The notes beneath the pieces were generated by a model. It saw only the letters and a program-made list of their open reading frames with translations, was not told where the DNA came from and made no database searches. This document shows positions 55,781 to 62,915 of a stretch of 64,000 nt of DNA, in pieces; positions within the stretch are counted from its first letter, which is position 1; the number at the start of each line of letters is the position of its first letter. Made by a program: the position numbers and the translations under genes. The DNA comes from Tuwongella immobilis (lineage in GTDB: Bacteria > Planctomycetota > Planctomycetia > Gemmatales > Gemmataceae). Where the stretch lies: the NCBI RefSeq assembly GCF_901538355.1, contig NZ_LR593887.1:5308920-5372919 (forward strand). Direction: 5' to 3'.

Positions 55781-57079
55781 TCACTGGACATCCTTCACGG
55801 AACTGATGCAGCGAAACCCAAGGCATCGGCCACGGGCCGCAACGGGTCGCCCTCGGCGATAGGAACTGCGGCACAACTCGGCTGGCCCCACCCAACTCCC
55901 TCCTCGCTCACTTCGCGTTCCAGTCGGGGTTCGATTGAGGGGATTGGCCTTACCCGCTTCGGCTCGCTGGTAGAAGCCGGGATCGTACCAATCACGACAC
56001 CATTGCCAGACGTTCCCGGCCATGTGATGTAACCCGAACGGTGATCGGCCCAGCGGTTCATTGACGTCGGCCATTGGGAGGGTGTCCGCACGATACTGTG
56101 CCGATCGTCGGTGTTGACCGTACCGCATCTGAACCAGCGATGGTGGCGAATCCCCCCAAGGAAACGGCTGGTATCGGACCCCTCGGGCCGCATATTCCCA
56201 TTGTGCCTCGCTCGGGAGAAAACTCCCATCCACGAGATCAGAATCGTCTCGATAAGTCCGCCAGTCCCTTCCATTTGCCCAAAGTGAGTAAGCGTTCGCT
56301 CCATACCACGAAACGAGGATCATGGGCCAGCGATCGGTCCCCGGCACCGGTCGCCAGTCGTCTCCAGCGCATTCCACGAGTTGATGCAAGTTCCGATCGT
56401 CGTCTGCAGGAAGCACGAACCAGTCTCCCAGTGCTTCACGAGGGATCTCATCCAGCGAATTGAGAAATCGACAGTAGGCCGTGGTGGACACAGGTTCGGC
56501 ATCGATCAGGAATGAATCGAGTTCAACGATGTGCTTCGGACGCTCATCAAGGAGCGCATCTGGTTCATCACAACCAATTTCAACAGCTGCTTTGGGGATG
56601 AGAACACATCGCATTCCATCCGAGCGTCGGCGGTACTGCCGCCCCGAAGTCACCCCCGTTAAGGGTTCAAAAAGTGACAGATGATGTCGTGGATCCGTTT
56701 GCCAACGGCCATCGAGTTGCGTGAAGGGTTGGGACGATGCCGCGCGGGGATTGATGATCGGCTTCCGCCATCGCGTTCGTTCAGGCGTTCCAGTGCCTTG
56801 TTGGATGTAGATCAACTCGGCCAAGTCCGAGAGACGAAACGGCTGGCGGGTGAAGATGGTCTTGGACACCGGGTCCGGTCCATCATTCGGCAATGTGACA
56901 CCGAACGTTTCCTCGAGGGTCATCACCAGTTCCACGAGGTCAAGGCTGTCGCACCCCAGATCTTCGACCAGCGAATGAGTCGGCAGAATCTGATCCCGGC
57001 GGATTCCCAACTCCACGGATGTCACATCACAGATGCGGCATTCGATTTCACTCCGAGACAATCGCATCTTGTCTGCCAT
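55781..57079 (-). CDS. Acyl-carrier-like domain fused to a SUMF1-family protein
   Basis: A 432-residue fusion. Residues about 5-75 look like an acyl carrier protein (EDLGCDSLDLVELVMTLEETFGVTLP, with the phosphopantetheine Ser). From about 145 on is a formylglycine-generating/SUMF1 fold: VELDSFLIDAEPVSTTAYCRFLN, LPSEAQWEYAARG, GNVWQWCRDWY, RGGSWVG and CLGFRC. The Cys pair of true formylglycine-generating enzymes is not evident, so sulfatase activation is unlikely. The ATG is preceded by GAGGGCGGG. Lies downstream of the intact LigT-like gene. Role unknown; a nonheme-iron or C-type-lectin-like binding role is possible. Confidence 0.75.
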   Translation of the reverse strand: MADKMRLSRSEIECRICDVTSVELGIRRDQILPTHSLVEDLGCDSLDLVELVMTLEETFGVTLPNDGPDPVSKTIFTRQPFRLSDLAELIYIQQGTGTPERTRWRKPIINPRAASSQPFTQLDGRWQTDPRHHLSLFEPLTGVTSGRQYRRRSDGMRCVLIPKAAVEIGCDEPDALLDERPKHIVELDSFLIDAEPVSTTAYCRFLNSLDEIPREALGDWFVLPADDDRNLHQLVECAGDDWRPVPGTDRWPMILVSWYGANAYSLWANGRDWRTYRDDSDLVDGSFLPSEAQWEYAARGVRYQPFPWGDSPPSLVQMRYGQHRRSAQYRADTLPMADVNEPLGRSPFGLHHMAGNVWQWCRDWYDPGFYQRAEAGKANPLNRTPTGTRSERGGSWVGPAELCRSSYRRGRPVAARGRCLGFRCISSVKDVQ

Positions 57080-57232
57080 CTGCCCGCCCTCGATCATCAT
57101 CACCGTCGTTCTGCCCCGACCGACTTGGGGAGATTCCTTGGGTCGTTCCGTGAAGCGGCATCATCGCAGGCGAACTCGGCCCCCGCTCTGCGCGGAGCTG
57201 TCCGTCCGTTGCGCATCGGTGAGCGACTCCAA

Positions 57233-57394
57233 CATCGATAAGCCCTCCCTTCGCCAACTGATATTGTACTCCCGTATCGGCGTATGGTTGAACTACGAAC
57301 TCGGTGAATCTTGGACAACTGGACCGAGTTTCGTGTTCGGGATCAACGGGAAATTTGCCAGCACCGCGTTGTCCGGGCCGACGAGTTGGAGTTC
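57233..57394. repeat. Duplicated block: LigT-like 3' end plus downstream start signals (copy 2)
   Basis: Partner of 50,825-50,985. Here it is continuous with the intact gene. Downstream it leads into a 24-codon frame beginning at ATG 57,235 that ends near 57,161 and looks like a remnant. Confidence 0.85.
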
Positions 57395-57826
57395 CGTGAC
57401 CTCGAATTCGCCCAGTAGGGGCAGGCTGGCGAATATCGGCCATGCGGATGCGGTTCGATGGCCTTGCTCCGGATGCAGCAGCGTGACGTGCAGGCCGAAC
57501 CGCTCCCGTGTTGTGAATGGCGATGCCAGCACCGATGCTCGGATGCCCGCGACGGCATCGGATGGGTCCGCCACGGTCAGGAACGCCCCGCCGAGCGGCT
57601 CGGCGAATCGTGCGGCCTGGCCTAACGACAGCCGAAACGGTGCCGTCTGGGCCGCGGTCTGTTGGAGTCGCTCGGCAAGCATCGCCGGGTCGGGAGCCTC
57701 ATCCTGATACACCACCGTGATGTGAGCCGGGTTGCCGATTGCTCGCTCTGGGTTCCATTCGGTCCGCAGGCGGTCGATCTCCCGCCGCACCGCCAGCGGC
57801 AACGTGATTCGGGCCTGCACCTTCAT
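57293..57826 (-). CDS. 2'-5' RNA ligase-like (2H phosphoesterase) protein
   Basis: A 177-residue 2H-superfamily protein. The two HxT motifs are HITVVY (about residue 37) and HVTLLHP (about 113). These enzymes act on 2'-5' or 2',3'-cyclic phosphodiester bonds in RNA or nucleotides. I start at MKVQARITLPL because GGAGGTGA lies eight bases upstream; longer starts exist at 57,856 and 57,916. Three partial copies of this gene occur in the island (50,884; 55,671; 61,556), so it marks recombination joints. Confidence 0.78.
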   Translation of the reverse strand: MKVQARITLPLAVRREIDRLRTEWNPERAIGNPAHITVVYQDEAPDPAMLAERLQQTAAQTAPFRLSLGQAARFAEPLGGAFLTVADPSDAVAGIRASVLASPFTTRERFGLHVTLLHPEQGHRTASAWPIFASLPLLGEFEVTELQLVGPDNAVLANFPLIPNTKLGPVVQDSPSS

Positions 57827-57975
57827 GACTTCGATCACCTCCGCGATGGAAGCCATTCCCTCACCGACCTTTGCGCCGCCGTGAGTGGGTGGCTTGGACA
57901 AGGTAACCTCTCCCAAACTGCGCAGATCGATTCCGCAATAGGGGCGACCGACTCAGAATCGCTTGTCCTTGAGGA
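57734..57975. repeat. Duplicated block: LigT-like 5' end with upstream region (copy 1)
   Basis: About 240 bases, nearly identical to 61,583-61,823 over 220 of them. It covers the first 31 codons of the LigT-like gene, its ribosome binding site and about 130 bases upstream, including the last codons of a preceding gene ending KDKRF/KGKRI. Confidence 0.85.
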
Positions 57976-58177
57976 GCGATCGCAATGGCACCCATCGGAA
58001 GTAGGAAATCGTTCTGACACGACATGAATACGATCGCTTCGCTCAATATCCAGCCCCCGATCATCACGAGACGATGAATTGACGCGATGAGCGAGACGCA
58101 TTCAGACTTCAATTGCCGAATCCTCACAACGACGTGCAAGTCGCGGCGGCGGAAGGCTCCTTCCCCCGTCCCATTCC

Positions 58178-58267
58178 GTGGCCCTAGTCGACCCGATGGG
58201 CTTGAGCGGAAACGAGTTACCTCAAGGGACGCGATGGTTACAGGAAACCGACGTGGTATTGCTCTGA
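58178..58267 (+). pseudogene. Displaced Rhs-type tip remnant
   Basis: 29 codons reading VALVDPMGLSGNELPQGT and then a short divergent end. DPMGL is the end of the Rhs core; what follows should be a variable toxin tip, here cut after 11 residues. It lies in a 90-base block repeated at 59,730-59,820. Confidence 0.5.
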
Positions 58268-58289
58268 CTGTTCGGGCCTGACTGCGTGG

Positions 58290-59042
58290 TCAAGATCGCC
58301 TCAGGGTCAACGCAACGCGGAAACCAAACCAAGCCCTGCGAGCACTACGTCCAGTGTATCCCCGATGTGCCGAGCGGAACACACGAAAGTCCGTCGTCCC
58401 CCAACTCCCACTTCGGAACGTGACACCGATTTTGTCGTGAGTTCCAACCCAATCGATGGCATCTTCAGAGGGGTAAGGCGTGTACCCGTCGAGACACCAC
58501 TCCATGACATTGCCTTGAAAATCAAAAAGCCCCCAGGCGTTTGGGAGTTTCAGCCCGACCGGATGGGTTTCGCCATTGCAATTACCGCCATGCCAAGCGT
58601 ACTCGTTCAGGCACTCTGCGGATTCACCACAAAAGTACGGGGTGGTCGTACCGGCTCTGCAACAGTATTCCCACTGCGATTCCGAGGGGAGGGCGAACAG
58701 GCATCCGGCGGGCAGTTCTGAACGCAGTGAGGCGTTGAGTCGTTCGCAACAGGCCAAAGCGTCGTCCCAGCTGACACATTCAACGGGCCGATTAGCGTCT
58801 GAGCAAAAGCGGCTTGGGTTCATACCCATCAAAGCCGCGTACTGTCCCTGAGTGATGAAGTACGCGCCGATCCAAAATCCGTGGGCGAATGTGGATCGGA
58901 ACTGACGTTCATCAGGGTTGCGACCAACTTCCGTCGCCGGACTTCCCATCAAGAAGCTGCCCGGCTGAATCCACTTCAGTAGCAGCGGGCGGGTGGACTC
59001 ACCTTCCAGGGACCACTCCCAGTCTTGACCGACTTCGATCAT
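58290..59042 (-). CDS. SUMF1-family protein
   Basis: A 250-residue formylglycine-generating-enzyme-like (SUMF1/EgtB/PvdO fold) protein. Motifs: WIQPGSFLMGSP, FWIGAYFITQGQYAALMG, PVECVSWDDALACCERLN, LPSESQWEYCCRAG, GNVMEWCLDGY and FRSGSWG..FRSAHRG...GFRVAL. The ATG follows GGAGG; a GTG three codons earlier is less well spaced. It begins 16 bases after the stop of the toxin-tip frame, so it is probably co-transcribed with it. A role as its partner or immunity factor is only inferred from position. Confidence 0.82.
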   Translation of the reverse strand: MIEVGQDWEWSLEGESTRPLLLKWIQPGSFLMGSPATEVGRNPDERQFRSTFAHGFWIGAYFITQGQYAALMGMNPSRFCSDANRPVECVSWDDALACCERLNASLRSELPAGCLFALPSESQWEYCCRAGTTTPYFCGESAECLNEYAWHGGNCNGETHPVGLKLPNAWGLFDFQGNVMEWCLDGYTPYPSEDAIDWVGTHDKIGVTFRSGSWGTTDFRVFRSAHRGYTGRSARRAWFGFRVALTLRRS

Positions 59043-59057
59043 GACAGACACCTCCGA

Positions 59058-59588
59058 TTATTTGCCGAGACCGCGCCAGGTATCGATGTCCACCCTACGA
59101 ACGGTGCGTCCAGTAGAGTCTTTGCGATCCTTCAGTAGCTGATCTCTCAACGGCCCGACGACCTCTTGTGTCCGATAGTTCGGCAGGTTCACACCGTTCG
59201 AGTAAGTGGACACCGTGATTTCACCATTGGCCTCAAGCCTGACCGTAAAGCCCACCGTCTTCGTGGTATCGGCATCAACGAACTGCCGAATCCCGATGTC
59301 CACGTCGTCCTTGAGGGTCAAATGCTCCCCTTGCCCCGTCTGGGGATCGCCGACCTTGTCCATCGGCTCCCCGCCTCCCTTGAGCTTGGTTGGCCCACTC
59401 GGACGAAGAATGGACTTGCCCGAAACAGGATCGTACACGCCCGACAGTACAGCACCTGCATCGTATCCGGCAAGGTTCGCCGCGTTCCTGGCGGCGTGAT
59501 TGTCGCCCACGTTCGAGACGGAGTGCTGGAGTTCACTCCTCCTTGCGGCTGGGGCATTGATTTTCCGGAGCTGAGCAAGGTTCTTCAC
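59058..59588 (-). pseudogene. Probable polymorphic-toxin C-terminal tip lacking a proper start
   Basis: The frame from a GTG at 59,588 encodes 176 residues (…LAQLRKINAPAARRSELQHSVSN..., SGVYDPVSGKSILRPSGP, ending DIDTWRGLGK). Coding-like sequence continues upstream (LIEAIGGGSNASRLAELLDDFGPDCLLLVKN) to an in-frame stop at the microsatellite near 59,684, with no ATG and no ribosome binding site. So it looks like the 3' end of a larger toxin gene cut off from its N-terminal delivery part. The catalytic type is not recognised. Next gene: SUMF1 family. Confidence 0.5.
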
Positions 59589-59683
59589 CAGCAGAAGGCA
59601 GTCTGGGCCAAAATCATCGAGCAGCTCGGCAAGACGACTGGCGTTCGAACCACCTCCGATCGCCTCAATGAGCGTTGCTCTTC

Positions 59684-59729
59684 AACGTTAACGTTCACGT
59701 TCACGTTCACGTTAACGTTCACGTTCACA
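59684..59729. repeat. Hexanucleotide microsatellite (CGTTMA units)
   Basis: About seven and a half units alternating between CGTTAA and CGTTCA. It separates the truncated toxin frame (minus strand) from a displaced Rhs tip (plus strand). Confidence 0.85.
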
Positions 59730-59857
59730 GTCGCGGCGGCGACAGGCTCCTCCCCTCCTCCCATTCCGTGGCCCTAGTCGACCCGATGGGCTTGAGCGGA
59801 AACGAGTTGCCTCAAGGGACGGAGAGGTACAAGAAAGTTCACAGGAGACAAACTTAA
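59730..59857 (+). pseudogene. Displaced Rhs-type tip remnant
   Basis: Shares the first 90 bases with 58,140-58,230: VALVDPMGLSGNELPQGT in frame, then a different end (ERYKKVHRRQT, stop at 59,857). No start of its own. Same core, different tail is the hallmark of Rhs tip exchange. Confidence 0.5.
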
Positions 59858-60432
59858 CTCCACCACCTGCCCCGCCGTTTGGCCGTAAGGGTCGTTTGGG
59901 GAAGTTGCAAGAGGTCGTGCATTCGAGCAGCGAGTTTGCGGTTGTAGGGGCTTACTGACTCGCCAAAACAGAAGAGACAAGCATCGACAACAAGGCGGCG
60001 CTCGGTATCGCACGCACGGACGATTAGATAATCACCGTCGAGCATTTCGGCAGCAGGACAGAAGTCGTTCAATTCCCAAAGGCCGTATCGGGTAAGATAA
60101 TCCATCTGGGTTCGAGCAAAGTCCCAGCGACACGAAATCTCCCCCTGCCAGGACACCCCCTCACGCTCCCGGGCCAAGTGGTGCAGTGGACAGGGGGCGT
60201 GTTGCGCCATGCTGCGGTAGGCGAGGGGGACGGCGATTGTCTCAGTCCGAAAGAACGTGGCCTCCGAATCGTTAACCAGCATCGCGATGCCTGTGCGATG
60301 CCATTCGAGGACGGCAAGGTATTCGATCACCACGCCTCGTCCGGTAGCCCCAGTTAACGAGTGGAGAGGTGACTGTTCAAAGACAGTCTGTGTGCGGATG
60401 GTCCGTAACCATTCTCGTTGCAGCTCAGTCAC
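59854..60432 (-). CDS. Protein of unknown function, possible immunity protein
   Basis: A 192-residue soluble protein from a GTG start after AAAGGG. Cys-, Trp- and His-containing middle (LAREREGVSWQGEISCRWDF, LWELNDFCPAAEMLDGDYLIV). No family recognised. It follows the Imm49-like gene and the 72-codon frame on the same strand within 250 bases, so it is probably in that operon. Position among immunity genes is the only hint of role. Confidence 0.55.
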   Translation of the reverse strand: MTELQREWLRTIRTQTVFEQSPLHSLTGATGRGVVIEYLAVLEWHRTGIAMLVNDSEATFFRTETIAVPLAYRSMAQHAPCPLHHLAREREGVSWQGEISCRWDFARTQMDYLTRYGLWELNDFCPAAEMLDGDYLIVRACDTERRLVVDACLFCFGESVSPYNRKLAARMHDLLQLPQTTLTAKRRGRWWS

Positions 60433-60462
60433 GATAAATACCCTTTGAGTGTTCGCTGCCCA

Positions 60463-60681
60463 TCAGGGCAAGAAGCGACCGATTGAGACCAAGTCGTCCA
60501 TCCTGTCGTTCCCCACTTCAATCCACCGCCTGCGCGAACCATCCAGAAATCTGTGTCTCAAAGCAGTGATGCTGCTGAGGATATCGCGACCAGCGGTCAC
60601 GCTGACGATGCCTTGACCCGCACTAACCGCTGCTGTGATCTCGCGTCCAGCGGACTGCAAGCGAGACACATCTGCACTCAT
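60463..60681 (-). CDS. Small protein coupled to the Imm49-like gene
   Basis: A 72-residue frame whose ATG overlaps the Imm49-like stop by four bases (ATGA). It reads MSADVSRLQSAGREITAAVS... ending DDLVSIGRFLP. The overlap supports translation by coupling, but there is no family match and no ribosome binding site of its own. Confidence 0.4.
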   Translation of the reverse strand: MSADVSRLQSAGREITAAVSAGQGIVSVTAGRDILSSITALRHRFLDGSRRRWIEVGNDRMDDLVSIGRFLP

Positions 60682-61559
60682 TTGGGGACTATCTTTGGAA
60701 CTTCTACGCGATTGAACAGCTCTCCCGTTACCCAGCTCCATGGGAGATAATCGCTCTCCACATGAAATCGCATCCCTCGATCCCACGCCAACGCGGCGAG
60801 TGCAACAAGTGGAAGCGATACCATCCCATTGAGATCCTCAGCCCTCTTCTGGGGAGTCGCCCAATACTTCTTGTGAAGAGACGCAGCCTTCGTCAGTTCC
60901 GCCTCAAGACCAGATACCGAGTTTTCACCGATCCTACGAAGTACTCGGTGGTATGGTATCCTCAGACACTTCAGCATCTTTAATCCAATGGATTTGCTGG
61001 TGAGAACCGCTTTCGCTTCCCAAGCCTCACATCGGAGAAGCAGTGGTTCCCACGCAAACCCACTCTCTTGGGCTGCTCGTTGTTTGAGCTCCAGGAACCA
61101 GTATGCTTCATCGTCGTATCCAACCAAGTTCGAGCCTTTGAATGTGTCTTTTGTCACTCGACAGAGATACTGTAAGGGTATCGTTTGGCGAGTGATTAGT
61201 GACAAATGGTACGCTCGCTGCCAAAGTAAAATATCGCATATACCTGGATCGATCGGGGTCGGGTAGCAAACGGGTGGCCCCTCCCCAATCGGATATTCGC
61301 TTGGCGGAGGGTCCAATCGAAATGCGAAGACTGCGCCGAGTGCTTGTGCAGCGATCCGCAGGGCGCGAGCTACCTCCGGGCTATCGGGGGCAATGACTGC
61401 TCCCGCGAGGTAAACATTCTGGGCACACGAAGAAACAAAACTGGTCAGCCCTCGAATTCTATTTATACAGTTTGACAGACGAGAGTCGAAGCTCTTGCAG
61501 TCGCGTGTGAACCACTGCTCCACGACGTTCATGTCGACTGGGTGCCGGCTGATTTTCAT
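60678..61559 (-). CDS. Imm49-like immunity protein
   Basis: A 293-residue, mostly helical protein. The C-terminal part LNGMVSLPLVALAALAWDRGMRFHVESDYLPWSWV, and the overall length, match my memory of the Imm49 family of polymorphic-toxin immunity proteins. AAGGAG lies four bases before the ATG MKISRHP. The ATG overlaps the stop of a truncated LigT-like leader frame (ATGA), so the gene uses the duplicated LigT 5' block as its upstream region. No cognate toxin gene is adjacent. Confidence 0.62.
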   Translation of the reverse strand: MKISRHPVDMNVVEQWFTRDCKSFDSRLSNCINRIRGLTSFVSSCAQNVYLAGAVIAPDSPEVARALRIAAQALGAVFAFRLDPPPSEYPIGEGPPVCYPTPIDPGICDILLWQRAYHLSLITRQTIPLQYLCRVTKDTFKGSNLVGYDDEAYWFLELKQRAAQESGFAWEPLLLRCEAWEAKAVLTSKSIGLKMLKCLRIPYHRVLRRIGENSVSGLEAELTKAASLHKKYWATPQKRAEDLNGMVSLPLVALAALAWDRGMRFHVESDYLPWSWVTGELFNRVEVPKIVPK

Positions 61560-61675
61560 AACACTCCTTCGAGTGGAGCCTCGCCGATTGCTCGCTCTGG
61601 GTTCCATTCGGTCCGCAGTCGGTCGATCTCCCGCCGCACCGCCAGCGGCAACGTGATTCGGGCCTGCACCTTCAT
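61556..61675 (-). pseudogene. Truncated LigT-like gene acting as leader of the Imm49-like gene
   Basis: 39 codons: the first 31 are identical to the intact gene (MKVQARITLPLAVRREIDR...), the rest is new (EAPLEGVL). The same GGAGGTGA ribosome binding site is kept. The stop overlaps the next ATG. Confidence 0.65.
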
Positions 61676-61823
61676 GACTTCGATCACCTCCGCGATGGAA
61701 GCCATTCCCTCACCGACCTTTGCGCCGCCGTGAGTGGGTGGCTTGGACAAGGTAACCTCTCCCAAACTGCGCAGATTGATTCCGCAATAGGGGCGACCGA
61801 CTCAGATCCGCTTGCCCTTGAGG
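61583..61823. repeat. Duplicated block: LigT-like 5' end with upstream region (copy 2)
   Basis: Partner of 57,734-57,975. Similarity stops abruptly at 61,583, inside the LigT-like coding region. Confidence 0.85.
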
Positions 61824-62419
61824 AGCGCCTGGAAGTAGCGGGCGACTTCGGATTCCAATTTCGCGATCGGCCGGAACTGGCACGCTTCCAACCACGCTCC
61901 GCTGCCGTCCGGGAGATAGCAGAGTTGACTACCCGAGAGCGTTTCCAAGAACGGAACCGCTTGGGCCGGGTCGATTGGGCCGCCCGGTTCGACCCACATC
62001 CCCGACTCGGTGACTGGGGCGAGCCGATCCCCGGCACGCAGTCCGCCAGCCACGTCGAATCCATTCTCCCGGAACGCTCCGATCACGCCGTAGAGTCGGC
62101 GAAGGAACGCTGGCATGTCGGGCCGCAGTGGCATTGACCGAGGCAGGCTGATCGCCGGTTCGCCCAAGAATTGGAACCGGAAATAGGGGCGGTACGGCGC
62201 GTTGCCGGTGGCATAGAATTGCAACTCGTACCAACTCTCGGCACACTTGGCGAGCAGTTTCTTGAGCCAGGATGGTGCATCGGCATCGGCAAGCGTGGCG
62301 AAATACTCCGGCCCGGTCCGGATCGCCAGGATGTCTTGTTCCGTCAAAACCGTTCGGAATTCATCCGGAAGTGCGTCGATCTCCGGCTCATATACCGTTG
62401 CCATTCGCACAATGAACAT
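61802..62419 (-). CDS. Possible SUKH-like immunity protein
   Basis: A 205-residue protein from an ATG after AAGGAG. Phrases such as AFLRRLYGVIGAFRENGFDVAGGL, GMWVEPGGPIDPAQAVPFLETLSGSQLCYLPDGSGAWL give a general SMI1/KNR4 (SUKH) look, but I could not fix the family. Its last codons (KGKRI) lie in the duplicated block shared with 57,953-57,975, where a related end (KDKRF) survives without the rest of the gene. It lies upstream of the LigT-leader/Imm49 unit on the same strand. Confidence 0.5.
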   Translation of the reverse strand: MFIVRMATVYEPEIDALPDEFRTVLTEQDILAIRTGPEYFATLADADAPSWLKKLLAKCAESWYELQFYATGNAPYRPYFRFQFLGEPAISLPRSMPLRPDMPAFLRRLYGVIGAFRENGFDVAGGLRAGDRLAPVTESGMWVEPGGPIDPAQAVPFLETLSGSQLCYLPDGSGAWLEACQFRPIAKLESEVARYFQALLKGKRI

Positions 62420-62761
62420 TCCATTCGCTCCTTGTTGGCTTTGAACGATCCAACGCCCCGGCTAGGTGCCAATCTGGAACCGCCCCGCCCGATACCGCCG
62501 ACTGGGTGCCGCCGACTGGGTGCCGCCCCAGCAACCAACCTCGAACGCGGGCCAGGAGAATATCACCATCCGCCAGCTCATCTGGCACCGGGTGCTGATT
62601 CTGGTTGTTGAACGACGCCGCAAGAATGATCGGCACGAAACAGCCGACGGCTTCAGTATCGATAGCCCGGCATGACGAGGGATTACTTGCTGGCAGACCG
62701 CCCCCCCCCCGCGAATGAGGATGCTCCGGATCAACACGAAGCCGTTCACGGACGGCCAACG

Positions 62762-62796
62762 AAAACGGCTTCACCCGAAGAAGGTGAAGCCGCCGA
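62762..62796 (-). terminator. Terminator of the DUF1254-type gene
   Basis: A perfect 10-base-pair stem (62,766-62,775 with 62,783-62,792) followed on the minus strand by TTTTC, about 120 bases past the stop codon. The surrounding gap 62,420-62,915 also holds a 14-base unit repeated twice (about 62,496-62,523) and a run of ten C at 62,701; I see no gene in it. Confidence 0.5.
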
Positions 62797-62915
62797 AGTG
62801 GTGCAAATAGTGGAGCGGTGAAGGAGATCATCCCCAGCAATGGGATCCCGACATGGAGGCCGATGACACTGGTGCAGCCGCTTTCGCCGCTCGGCTGCAC
62901 GAACGTCACCACCGC

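Noticed and set aside
57033-57707. A 224-codon plus-strand frame across the LigT-like region
   Set aside because: Antisense to the LigT-like gene with Ser/Arg-rich shadow composition.
55781-59042. Diversity-generating retroelement with SUMF1-fold targets
   Set aside because: SUMF1/C-type-lectin folds are typical targets, but I see no reverse transcriptase frame and no template/variable repeat pair with adenine-specific changes.
59684-59729. Microsatellite read as a coding repeat (alternating Val-Asn/Val-His)
   Set aside because: The frame has no ribosome binding site and the opposite-strand toxin frame ends there; it is more simply a repeat tract at a joint.
47878-61823. CRISPR array
   Set aside because: The repeats are 70-240 bases long, irregularly spaced and tied to gene ends; there are no short uniform repeats with spacers and no cas genes apart from a loose Cas2-fold resemblance.
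62388-62912. A 174-codon minus-strand frame upstream of the SUKH-like gene
   Set aside because: No ribosome binding site, contains a ten-base C-run, a tandem duplication and a terminator hairpin, and has no recognisable motif.
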